NCBI GenBank assembly: GCA_022836915.1
Contig: CP094668.1
Span: 5,394,001 to 5,458,000 of the forward strand
Reading direction: 5' to 3'
Source of the DNA: Paenibacillus sp. OVF10
Lineage (GTDB): Bacteria; Bacillota; Bacilli; Paenibacillales; Paenibacillaceae
DNA: 64,000 bases
Shown here one piece after another: positions 35,803-45,166 of the stretch. The number at the start of each line of letters is the position of its first letter. Position 1 is the first letter of the stretch. Made by a program: the position numbers and the translations under genes. The notes under the pieces are model-generated. The model was not told the DNA's origin. It worked only from the letters and a program-made list of their open reading frames with translations, and made no database searches.

Positions 35803-37098
35803 TTAGCTTGCCCGTGATGAAGGGTTAAGGTTCATCTGTTTTTCACGTTGACGTGCACGACGACCTTGACCCGGAGGTGTAATGATCAGTGCGAGCAACA
35901 GCGAGACAGCGCAGAGTACAGCAATCACGATGAAGGTTAGATGGAATCCGCCCAGCAGAGCGCTGATGAATGATCCTGCCAAAGCACCAAATCCAAATCC
36001 CTGATAGATCACACCATAGTTTTTGCTCTGATTCTTCAGTCCGAAGTAATCGGCCACAATCGCCGGGAATACGGTAATGTTACCTCCGAAGCAGAATGCA
36101 ACGGCCGCGACACAGGCGAAGAAAATCCCGAAGGTCAGTGGAACCAGACTAAGTGTCATGACAGCTACGGCTGTAACCAGCAGCGCACCAGCAATGACCT
36201 TCATTCGTCCTACTTTATCCGACAGCGCACCGAGAATAATACGTCCTGCCGTGTTAAAGATTGCAACCATGGCCACTGCGTTCGCAGCGGTAGCTACATC
36301 GAGACCTGCAAGCTGTACACCGATATCTTTGACAATACCGATCAGATACAGACCGCTCATACACGCCGTGAAGAAAATAACAAACAGCATGTACGCTTCT
36401 TTTGTACGCAGCATCTCTTTCACCGTGTAGTCATGACGTGCCACAACTTGTTTGGATCCTTCCTTGCTTGCCGGAGCCTGTTCACGAACAACCGCTTCAC
36501 GAATCAGGAATGATCCCGCAACGACCAAAACCAGAACGATAATGCCCCAGTACATAAATGCCTGAGCAGGACCAACGGCACCAATCAATGCCGAGTTCAC
36601 ATATTTGAACAATAAACTACCGGTACCAAAGGCGCCGACCGAGATCCCCGAGATCAGACCTTTACGCTCCGGGAACCATTTGATCAGATTAGACAGTGAC
36701 GTAATGTACGCCGTACCATCTGCAAAACCAACAACAAATCCAGCCAAAATGTACAGCAGTGTTAACGAGGTGACTTGAGAACTCAGAATAAGACCCAGCC
36801 CAAGCACAACCCCGGCTACACGGATCAGGCGCTGAAGACCCCAACGTTCCTGCAACCGCCCTGCAAACAATGTGGCAAATGCCAAAGCAAAACTGGTAAT
36901 TGAAAAAGTTATCGCGACCGAGCTGACGTCCCATCCGAAACGATCAGACAACGGTTGATTAAATAAACTCCAAGTATAGATGGTTCCAAGACCCATTTGT
37001 ACAATGATGGTCCCCAAAACAATAAGCCAGCGGTTCATTTTTGTAGGTGCAGATGTTGATTCAGGTGTTGATGAAACGGATGAAATGGTTGCTTTCAT
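35803..37098 (-). CDS. OFA-family MFS transporter (YhjX-like)
   Basis: ATG 37098 behind AAAGGGGAG. 431 residues with 12 membrane helices. The OFA hallmark GLGTIYTWSLFNQPL is in helix 1, followed by FAGRLQERWGLQR, IKWFPERKGLISGISVGAFG and VFPAIVADYFGLKN. The family includes oxalate/formate exchangers and the E. coli pyruvate-induced YhjX. The LytTR regulator and LytS-like kinase immediately upstream match the YpdAB-YhjX arrangement, so pyruvate or a related 2-oxoacid is the likely cue or cargo. Confidence 0.88.
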   Translation of the reverse strand: MKATISSVSSTPESTSAPTKMNRWLIVLGTIIVQMGLGTIYTWSLFNQPLSDRFGWDVSSVAITFSITSFALAFATLFAGRLQERWGLQRLIRVAGVVLGLGLILSSQVTSLTLLYILAGFVVGFADGTAYITSLSNLIKWFPERKGLISGISVGAFGTGSLLFKYVNSALIGAVGPAQAFMYWGIIVLVLVVAGSFLIREAVVREQAPASKEGSKQVVARHDYTVKEMLRTKEAYMLFVIFFTACMSGLYLIGIVKDIGVQLAGLDVATAANAVAMVAIFNTAGRIILGALSDKVGRMKVIAGALLVTAVAVMTLSLVPLTFGIFFACVAAVAFCFGGNITVFPAIVADYFGLKNQSKNYGVIYQGFGFGALAGSFISALLGGFHLTFIVIAVLCAVSLLLALIITPPGQGRRARQREKQMNLNPSSRAS

Positions 37099-37218
37099 CG
37101 TGATCTCCCCTTTGCCGATGTCATATACATGAATGCGTTCACAAGCTAATCATACATGAAAGGGGATTCATTACACCGTTTTGAGCATGAGTTGCATCAG
37201 ATGCGGAATGAAATGCTT

Positions 37219-38013
37219 CTAGATGCGCATGAGTTGCCTGAATTCTTTGACCTTCCCACGACTCACGGGCACTTCAGCTTCCAAATCGCGCAGACGGAGC
37301 AGATACGTATTGTTGAACCAAGGTACAATTTCACGGATTTGCGACAGATTTACGACGTACGAACGGTGGCAGCGAAAGAACGTATCCTGTGGCAGACGGC
37401 TGTGAAAATCCGATATGCTCACTGGCATGGTGAACTCCCCATTTTTGGTATATACCTTCGTCACTTTCTCTTGCGCTTCCGCATAGTAGATGTCTGCCGT
37501 ATCCGTAACAATAATATTGTCATTCCGCAGCAGATTAATTCTTCTGTCCGTATGGGAATTCGTATCCCGTAGCAGTTCACCCTGCGCAGTAGATCCGTCC
37601 ACCATAGTAACTGGTCCATCCTCAACATGTTGCTCCATCAGCGTATGATCACGTTTGAATGCGAGCTCCAGCTTATGGAGCATTGCAGCAATTCGTTTCT
37701 CGTCATACGGCTTCAGAATATAATCAAACGCCTCCAACTCAAAGGCTTCTGCTGCATGTTCCTTATACGCCGTAGTAAATACAATGTAGGGTTTCGTTGC
37801 AAACTTCCCAATATGATGGGCCAGCATCATGCCGTCCAGCGAGGGAATATTGATATCAAGGAAAATGACATCTACTTCTTGTTCCTGCAAAAATTTCAGT
37901 ACATCCAGCCCGTCTTCAAGGCGGTCAACCACCTCAATCTGACTATGTTCCTGGATTGAATAATTCAATTCCTCGCTTGCCAGAATCTCGTCTTCCACAA
38001 TAAGAGCTCTCAT
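37219..38013 (-). CDS. LytTR-family response regulator (YpdB-like)
   Basis: ATG 38013 behind AAGGTGATG. 264 residues: receiver (LIVEDEILASEELNYSI; phospho-Asp in VIFLDINIPSLDG about residue 54; Lys in YILKPYDEKR) and a C-terminal LytTR domain (DIYYAEAQEKVTKVYT; FFRCHRSYVVNLSQIREIVP; VPVSRGKVKEFRQLM). Ten bases after the kinase stop, 120 bases before the transporter it probably activates. Confidence 0.9.
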   Translation of the reverse strand: MRALIVEDEILASEELNYSIQEHSQIEVVDRLEDGLDVLKFLQEQEVDVIFLDINIPSLDGMMLAHHIGKFATKPYIVFTTAYKEHAAEAFELEAFDYILKPYDEKRIAAMLHKLELAFKRDHTLMEQHVEDGPVTMVDGSTAQGELLRDTNSHTDRRINLLRNDNIIVTDTADIYYAEAQEKVTKVYTKNGEFTMPVSISDFHSRLPQDTFFRCHRSYVVNLSQIREIVPWFNNTYLLRLRDLEAEVPVSRGKVKEFRQLMRI

Positions 38014-38023
38014 TGATCCATCA

Positions 38024-39685
38024 TCACCTTGTTACGACATCTCCTTTGGGCACATCAAATAAAATATCGGTTCCTTGTTCCAGCCTTGTAATGGTTACAC
38101 CTTGTCCGTAGATAAGCTTAACGCGGCGATGCACATTATATAGCCCGATCTGGTTACCAGGCATACGGTCATGGTAGACACGTTCAATAATATCTGCACT
38201 GATGCCTGCCCCTGTATCACTGACACTGATTCGCACAAACTCCGGATAATCCTGTACCCGAATTCGAACAGTCCCGGGTCCTTTGACCTTGAGAATGCCA
38301 TGAATAATTGCATTTTCGACGAGCGGTTGGATAACAAGACTCGGAATATGCACCGCGACCTCATCAATGTCATAGATCACGTTAAGTCGGCTACCAAAGC
38401 GAGCTTTCTCAATCTCTACATAATTACGGACCTGCTCTAGTTCCTTATGAATATCGATCAACTCATCCGACAGCTCCAGATTGTAACGCATGTACCCGGA
38501 TAGATTCACAATCAGCTCGCGTGCTCGATCCGGTTTGGTTCGGATGGACGAAGCAATCGCATTTAGCGCATTAAACAGAAAATGAGGATGAATGGTTGTC
38601 TGTAACGCACGAAGCTCCGCTTTGTTGGCAGCAGCCTTGATCTCTTCTACCCTCGATACCTCCATCTGGGTCGAGATGATCTGAGACAGACCTACCGCCA
38701 TCGTTTGTAATGGATACGTAATTTTGTACGCTTTGCGATAATAAATTTTGAGCGCACCTGTGATGTCTCCTCGTTCTTTAAGCGGAATGATTAACAGCGA
38801 GTGGATATCGGGTGTTTTTTCATCAATCACATCATTACTGATCGTAATCTCCCCGCTGGATATTGTCTTCTTGGTCATCTCACTTATAATTTCATTACCG
38901 ATATGATATCGTTCCTCACCAAATCCTACATAAGCCAGTACATTCCGGGTATCCGTAATTGCAACCGCATCAGCCTGAATATCCTCCTGAATAATCCGGC
39001 AGATTTTGCGCAGAGAATCCTCGTCAATCGAACGGAAATACGGCAAGGTTTTGTTTGCAATCTCCAGCGCGAGCTTCGCCTGACGAGCTGCAATCATTTC
39101 CTTTTCCCCTTCGACACTCTGTACCAAGAGCACAATCAGCCCAATGTTGACTTCACCCAGAATCATAGGCAGCGCAATTTTCGAAACAATGTCGGCACCC
39201 AGTGGATCGGGATAGGAAAATAGAAGGATTAATAACATCGTGAGCGCTTCACAGATCATTCCGGCACCAATACCGATAATCCATCGCTTGGGCTTGGGCG
39301 TGTACTTATGTATATATCCGGAGACCAGACCCGCAAGAATACTTGTGATGAGACAAGGTATGGCTGTGACGCCATCCATATCGATCAAATACCGATGCAC
39401 CCCGGAGACAATCCCCGTAATAATACCCACAGGCGCTCCGAACAAAATACCACCCGATAACACGGCGATGATCCGCACATTTACCAGTGAACCTTCAACA
39501 TTAATGCCCGTATATGTCCCGAAGATGGCAAAAGCACAGAATAACAAGGTAACCGCAATAGACTCCTGCCACCTTAATTTCCCCTTTTGCAGAATCTGCC
39601 TAAATCTCGGCACCCTCGACAGAAAGAATAAAAATATAATCAACAGCGCCGCCCGTTCAAATAAACCCAGCAGCATCGTAAACAT
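38024..39685 (-). CDS. LytS-like sensor histidine kinase (YpdA-like)
   Basis: ATG 39685 is preferred because MFTMLLGLFERAALLIIFLF is the usual N-terminus; GTG 39706 has a closer GGAGGAAG. About 553 residues: a 5TM-5TMR_LYT sensor (RVRIIAVLSGGILFGAPVGI-like helices), a GAF-like domain (~230-340), and a HisKA-type kinase (HPHFLFNALNAIASSIR with the phospho-His; NAIIHGI; GAGIS). It partners with the LytTR regulator and by analogy with YpdA may sense external pyruvate; this is inference from gene order. Confidence 0.88.
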   Translation of the reverse strand: MFTMLLGLFERAALLIIFLFFLSRVPRFRQILQKGKLRWQESIAVTLLFCAFAIFGTYTGINVEGSLVNVRIIAVLSGGILFGAPVGIITGIVSGVHRYLIDMDGVTAIPCLITSILAGLVSGYIHKYTPKPKRWIIGIGAGMICEALTMLLILLFSYPDPLGADIVSKIALPMILGEVNIGLIVLLVQSVEGEKEMIAARQAKLALEIANKTLPYFRSIDEDSLRKICRIIQEDIQADAVAITDTRNVLAYVGFGEERYHIGNEIISEMTKKTISSGEITISNDVIDEKTPDIHSLLIIPLKERGDITGALKIYYRKAYKITYPLQTMAVGLSQIISTQMEVSRVEEIKAAANKAELRALQTTIHPHFLFNALNAIASSIRTKPDRARELIVNLSGYMRYNLELSDELIDIHKELEQVRNYVEIEKARFGSRLNVIYDIDEVAVHIPSLVIQPLVENAIIHGILKVKGPGTVRIRVQDYPEFVRISVSDTGAGISADIIERVYHDRMPGNQIGLYNVHRRVKLIYGQGVTITRLEQGTDILFDVPKGDVVTR

Positions 39686-39992
39686 TTCCAATCGTACTTC
39701 CTCCACATCTGTCTGAAAATAACATGCATACCGACACAGCCACGCCTTTTTGAAAGAACATCCAGGACATTAAACCATAAGGCTCTTATACTCGTATGCA
39801 ACAGTTTACCGCTCCCCCAGAGGAAAGCAAAGTCCATCTTGTGAAAATGCATCAACAAGACTGCACCAAGCACACAATAGTTCATCCCTTAACTTCTATG
39901 AAAATCTGCAATTCCAGAAAAACCTATGTTATAATTAGTTGTCATGTTATTCCAATTATTGAATGAAATTAATTATAGAAAGGTGTTCATGC

Positions 39993-40253
39993 ATGCTTGC
40001 CATTCTACTCCTGGGTTCACTTCTGCTTTTTAGTTTTCTATGGTACACCCTGTACTTTATCTCCAAACGAAGCCATCATCCTGATCGCTCATCGGCGATT
40101 GTCCTGCGAATAATCTTAAGCATCTCAACTCTGGCACTCATCGTTCAAGTCTACATACTTAAAGGAAACCCATATAACTTTATTTTAATATTCGTATTTA
40201 TCGCTTCATTAATAGCCACTCGTTCTTTTAACGGTACGAACAAAAACAGATAA
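39993..40253 (+). CDS. Small membrane protein, 86 aa
   Basis: ATG 39993 behind GAAAGGTG is favoured over the upstream in-frame ATG 39963. Two or three membrane helices (AILLLGSLLLFSFLWYTLYF; AIVLRIILSISTLALIVQVY; FILIFVFIASLIATRSF) with a basic tail. It stands alone between the kinase and the GH78 gene. No family recognised. Confidence 0.55.
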   Translation: MLAILLLGSLLLFSFLWYTLYFISKRSHHPDRSSAIVLRIILSISTLALIVQVYILKGNPYNFILIFVFIASLIATRSFNGTNKNR

Positions 40254-40301
40254 ATAAAAACAATAGGCCATGGCAGGCTCTATGCTACCTGAAACTAATC
40301 C

Positions 40302-40333
40302 AAAAAGGCCAACCAGACGTTCCCGGTTGACCT
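40302..40333 (-). terminator. Terminator of the GH78 operon
   Basis: On the minus strand GGTCAACCGGGAACGTCTGG followed by TTGGCC-TTTTTG. The stem pairs GGTCAACC with GGTTGGCC; it starts 12 bases past the stop. Confidence 0.7.
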
Positions 40334-40344
40334 CAAGTCCAAAA

Positions 40345-41896
40345 TTATAAAAAATTTCGCCTGATAAAATAACTTGGTGTGCAGCTCCAAGCATGGCAAT
40401 AACTGTTGACCAAATTGCTGCCATAAGGAGAATACGTTTTGTCGTCCGGGTCGTAGAGCTCCCAGAAAGTGTCCGCTCCATCCTTCAGCATACCGCCCCA
40501 ATACCTTCGGATCTGCTCCAGTGCCTTCTCCTCTTCCCCGCACATAAGCAATGCATCAACATAATGATGAACCATGTACGGCGTGGTCATGCCAATAGCT
40601 TCTCCGTTACCCGTTAACCGATCAAGTAATTGCCGGGCCGTCGGAGCATCCATGATCTCAGCCAGAACCATCCATACTTGCGATGCCCAGGATACCTGTC
40701 TTTTTCACCACTGACGAAAAACCCCTGATCACCATCCCACAGATATGTGAGGGCTGCTTGCTCAGCGTCTTTGATGTGTGCGTTAATCCATTCCTCATAC
40801 TCAGGCAGCCCTAGTTCTTTGGCAATTGATCTGCCCCTTTTCATACTATAGATGAGAACTGCCTGAGCACCAGCCTGTTTATTTAGTTCTTCATGCCAGT
40901 CCAGAAAACAATACCATGTATCGTCATCCCTTACGATGCCCCGCTCATCGAGTCGTTTAAGCCCAATCTCAATCTGTTCTTGAGCGACCGGCCAAAGTTC
41001 TTCCAACGTTCCCCTGTCCTTCGTAGCCTCAAAATAGTCCCATAATGTCACAATAAAGAACAACGCATAGTCATATAGGTAAATGTCATCCACGTACGGT
41101 TCCGGCTGTTCGTACAAACAGGCTCCTACTTGGCCTCCTCCAATCTTGTTCCGGCAAAGAGATAGAGACAGCGCTTGACGAGATCATTACAGCCGAATGT
41201 TTCATAATTGACGAGGGCCTGAAGGCGAAGATCTCCGATCCATAAACGTCGATCGCGCTTCGGTCCATCTTCGAATACCGTCTGCATACAATCCCGGAGT
41301 GTCTTCACGGACACGCGATCTATTTCCAGCAGCTCCGTGTCGATACCTTCAGGCAATTGAGGTACTGCCCCTATGTCTGCTGAAGTCACCGTCATGCAAT
41401 ATATATTGTTAATTCGAATATCGTAACGGATCGACGTTTCTACCACCTCGATTTTCAGATACCGAAAGGCATAGCGACGGTCCAGTGTTAGCGCGCCAGG
41501 TAACACGTCCACATTCACGATTTCGTCCTGAAGCCATGAACGGCTAAGCCAACCCGAATATTCTGCAAAATTCTCACCGACCTCACAGGGCATTTCTCCA
41601 AATGTGAGCTTCAACCTGAGAGGTGCATCTGCATTACTGCGCTCGTTAAGAAGCGACAAGGTCAGATAACCGACGAGATGCTCCCCGAAATCCAGCGTAA
41701 CAATGTCTCCCTTGCACAACACTTGATCAGATAAGTGTTCTGCTAAGCCGAGTGGTTCGATACGCCATCCCTGAAAAGCCGACGCATCCGGAATTGCGCT
41801 CACGATATGTTCCGGATAGACCTTTTGCTGGCGAAGCTCCGGCATCAGACCCTGCGCTTTTTCCAGCCAGGCTGTGTTTATCACTTTTTCACTCAT
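40345..41896 (-). CDS. Alpha-L-rhamnosidase-like glycosidase, GH78 core (two frame breaks)
   Basis: ATG 41896 behind AGGAGGA. Fragments join if one base is added at 41134-41135 (LEEGQVGACLYEQPEPYVDD) and one near 40692 (DRYSWASQVWMVLAEIM). The product is about 517 residues. The (alpha/alpha)6 barrel hallmark EDGPKRDRRLWIGDLRLQA holds the likely catalytic acids; later motifs are CFLDWH, a SWASQVWMVLA helix and SYCHAWSCTPSYF. The length is short for GH78, lacking most N-terminal accessory domains. It is last in an operon with a sugar-binding protein and two permeases, so it acts inside the cell on imported oligosaccharides. Confidence 0.78.
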
Positions 41897-41909
41897 TGCA
41901 GTGTCCTCC

Positions 41910-42745
41910 TTATCCTTTGACCGCCCCAACGGTCATACCACCGATAAAATATTTTTGCAGGAACAGAAACGCCAGCAGCAACGGTAGCGCGCACAGAAAG
42001 CACGCTGCAAACAGGACATTCCACTGCGTGGGATTTTGCTGATCGCCCAAAAATCCGAGCATGGCCAGCGGTAACGGTGAATCTCCTGCGCTGGAAATAA
42101 AGATCATATTGAAGAAATAATCGTTCCATATCCAGACACCTTGCGTAATAATGACCGAAACCGTCACTGGAATGAGTAAGGGGAACACGACGGTCCAGAA
42201 CCGTTGGAATAATCCCGCCCCATCGATGTGCGCCGCTTCCTCTACCTCCTCAGGCACACCGCTTCGAATGAAGCCCGTGTACAGGAAAGTTGAAAACGGC
42301 AGACTGCACGTAATGAACATGAAAATAGGCGTATATTGATTCGTTGGGATATGAAGCGCATTGATCATTTGCACAATCGGTATCAATACCATTTGCGCAG
42401 GTACCACGAGTCCGGACAAAAAAACAAATACATGAACTTACTTAGCTTTGTCTTCAAACGGGCCATCGGGTAGGACGCCATCGCCGCAAACAGGACAACG
42501 AACACGACCGATACGCCGGTTAACACCACGCTGTTCCATAGCGCTTCCGGAAAGTGCATGCGGTCGAAGGCAGCCTTGTAACTTGCAAAGGACATCTCCT
42601 GGAACAGGACCAGCGGATTTGTGTTGTTGCTTGGATCTCGGAGTGATGTCGAAAAGGCAATAATTAACGGAATCAGGTTTAACGCCATCACCAACAACAC
42701 GACAACCTGAATGGACCCTTTCCCCAAAACTTTACGAAGCATCAT
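41910..42745 (-). CDS. Sugar ABC transporter permease, MalG type (frame broken at an A run)
   Basis: ATG 42745, overlapping the MalF stop. The frame breaks at the A7 run 42418-42424; one added base gives MYLFFLSGLVVPAQMVLIP. About 278 residues with six helices, the EAA loop (EEVEEAAHIDGAGLFQRFWT) and the C-terminal QKYFIGGMTVGAVKG. It partners with the MalF-type permease at 42742. Confidence 0.88.
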
Positions 42746-43620
42746 GCCGACACCTCCCGTTTGTTCATTTTCAGGACAAAAACAGCGGTAATGACGATAA
42801 TTACGGCAAAGGAAATGACACCAAGAGCCGAAGCTTTACCAAAGAGTTGTTCGGTAAATGCCATCTTGTATATGGTATAAATCAGCGTGTTGGTAGCCGT
42901 GCCGGGACCGCCATTCGTCATGATAAACGGGAAGTCGAACGCTTTGAGTCCATTGATCAAACTTAACGTCACGTTGATTGTAATCGCTGTTGCCAGTAAT
43001 GGAATCTTCACATGTCGCAGCAATCTCCATGAGCCGCAGCCATCAATCCGTCCGGCTTCCAAAAGGTCGCTTGGAACAGTCTGTAGTCCTGCAAGGAAGA
43101 TAATCATTGTCGTTCCGATCGTCTTCCAGATTTCCACGAAGATAATAGAATACAGTGCGGTCGAGTAATTACCCAGGAAATTCAGTTCATTTGCGATACC
43201 CAGTTTATCGAGAAAGGAAGAAATCAGCCCGTAATCCGGCATATAGACGTAGCTCCACAAAAAGCCGACGACAATCGCACTGAACAAAGTGGGAATATAC
43301 GCCAGGGAACGGTAAATCCCGGTTCCTCTTATTTTCATGTTTAACAGCAATGCCATTGCCAAACCGATGATATTGCCAGCTATGACGGTGACAAACGTAT
43401 AGATCAGTGTATTTTTTAAAGAAATGCCTAGGATGTCGCTCCGGAACAATTCCTTATAGTTGTCGAAACCGATATAGTTATAGGCTTGGGCGTACCCGTT
43501 ATAGTCCGTTATACTGTACTGGAACAACCGCAGGATCGGGAAGATCCAGAAGGTCAGGTAGAAGATCAATGCCGGCAAAGCAAACCAGTACATGGACTTT
43601 TTCATTACAGTAGAGCTCAT
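42742..43620 (-). CDS. Sugar ABC transporter permease, MalF type
   Basis: ATG 43620 (MSSTVMKKS) after GGAGCAGG; ATG 43605 is an alternative. About 292 residues, six helices, with the EAA loop (LLEAGRIDGCGSWRLLRHVK) and MTNGGPGTATN. Intact frame. Lies between the binding protein and the second permease. Confidence 0.9.
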   Translation of the reverse strand: MSSTVMKKSMYWFALPALIFYLTFWIFPILRLFQYSITDYNGYAQAYNYIGFDNYKELFRSDILGISLKNTLIYTFVTVIAGNIIGLAMALLLNMKIRGTGIYRSLAYIPTLFSAIVVGFLWSYVYMPDYGLISSFLDKLGIANELNFLGNYSTALYSIIFVEIWKTIGTTMIIFLAGLQTVPSDLLEAGRIDGCGSWRLLRHVKIPLLATAITINVTLSLINGLKAFDFPFIMTNGGPGTATNTLIYTIYKMAFTEQLFGKASALGVISFAVIIVITAVFVLKMNKREVSA

Positions 43621-43705
43621 CCTGCTCCATCCTTTCCAAGAGGGCCTGCGGCAAGGGAAGAAGGACAATCATTCTCCCCTTTACAGCAGACAGCATCGTT
43701 TTGTT

Positions 43706-45035
43706 CTAATTTTTCCACAGCTCTCTGAACTTGGTTTCCATGGCGTTTGCCACATCTTCTGGTGTTGTTTTCTGTCCAGCAATAATTTCGGCAAACTTTG
43801 CCTGCATGACGTCCGATACTCCAGCTGGCCACATCTGGTTGCTGAAGTAGACGGAATTTCCAGTTTGTTGATAGTTGTCATTCACTTCCTTGAACAATTC
43901 ATTTTCAAGTTCTACGTCCTTATACACGCTGATGGAACTGTTGGCTTCCACAAATGCTTTGAACAGATCTGATTCACCATCAAACAGGTAGTTCAGTACT
44001 TCCTTGGCTGCATCCAGGTTTGCCGATTTGGCGTTCAAAGCGTATCCGGCAGATGTTGCAGCAGATACAAACACCGGCTGTTCCGACTCGTTACCTGGCA
44101 ATGAAGCGAATCCGCGAGTAAAATCGGTAGCGCCTTTGGACGTCATGGAGGCATAATCCCATGTTCCCGTAAAGGTCATTGCTGCTTTCCCGTCGATAAA
44201 CAACTGCGCAGATTGGGCACTACCAATGCCAAGCGAGTTTTTGACGACGTAGTTGTTATCATAGAGCTCTTTGTATTTGGATATGGTTTGAACCCACTTT
44301 GGATCAGTCAGCGATTTTTCGCCGTTCTGCAGTTTGACATCAAAATCCAGTTCATTTGGATACACGACATTGGCTGCAATCGGATACATTCCGAATTGGA
44401 TCATCCAAGGGTCCTTGTCTCCCATCGCAATTGGCGTTACGCCCGCTGCCTGCAACTTTTGACACAAATCCAGAAACGAAGGCCAATCCTTCGGAAACTC
44501 GGAATATCCTGCCTGCTGTAACAACTCCTTGTTGTAGTAAACGCCGAGGAAGTCCAGTCCTTCGGCCACGCCGTAAGGTTTACCCTCATAGGACATATCT
44601 TCCTTCGCTCCTTGGCTGATGTTGTCCCAGAACTTCAGATCTGACAGATCCGCAGCGAAGCCTGCCTTTGCAAAATCAATGACACCGCCAGCCGCATTTT
44701 TCGGGAAAATCCAGAAAATGTCCGGTCCCTGTCCAGCCGCAAGCTTGGTTCGAACAGATGTATTGTATTGATCATCAGGCAACTTTTGTACTTCCAAGTT
44801 AATGTTCGGGAACTTCTCTTTGACTAGGCGCGGCAAGGTCTCCAGCTCAAAATCCTCTCCCTCGGATGCCTTGTTTCCCGAAAGCATCATCGTCAGCGTA
44901 ATTGGCTTTTCTGAATCATCTATACTCCCGTTATTGGTATCCGTACCGCCCCCTCCTCGCTACTGGAGCTGCATGCGCTCAGAAACATCATGAGCAGTAC
45001 CAAAGTTAGGGACCACAGTCGTTTTCTTTTTTCAT
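43706..45035 (-). CDS. Sugar ABC transporter substrate-binding lipoprotein (two frame breaks at the N-terminus)
   Basis: ATG 45035 behind GGGGGAA. Adding one base in the T6 run 45027-45032 gives MKKRKRLWSLTLVLLMMFLS and lipobox LSAC (Cys about residue 22). Adding one in the C5 run 44949-44953 reads on through SSSEEGG to TDTNNGSIDDSEKPITLTMM. The mature protein is a family 1 solute-binding protein (NINLEVQKLPDDQYNTSVRT; KDWPSFLDLCQKLQAAGVTP; GKAAMTFTGTWDYA). About 440 residues. The first gene of the GH78 operon and divergent from the HK/RR pair that probably controls it. Confidence 0.87.
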
Positions 45036-45070
45036 CTTGTCATTCCCCCAATTCATGTTTATTCTTGCTT

Positions 45071-45130
45071 TGTGCACATTCTCATCATACGGTGGGCAAA
45101 AGTGCATTTGCTTTGGCTCGTATGGTGCAC
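45071..45130. promoter_or_regulatory. Nested inverted repeats between divergent importer and HK genes
   Basis: GTGCAC (45072-45077) and GTGCAC (45125-45130) flank CATACG (45086-45091) and CGTATG (45119-45124). The symmetric spacing in a divergent intergenic region fits an operator for the AraC-type response regulator, but no consensus is known to me. Confidence 0.4.
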
Positions 45131-45166
45131 TATTTTTAGAATTGACAAATGGCGGGAGGAGCACGT

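Noticed and set aside
40209..40543. Alternative C-terminal frame past the GH78 stop
   Set aside because: The GH78 frame ends naturally at SYFIRRNFL with a terminator 12 bases later; the other frame runs through that terminator.
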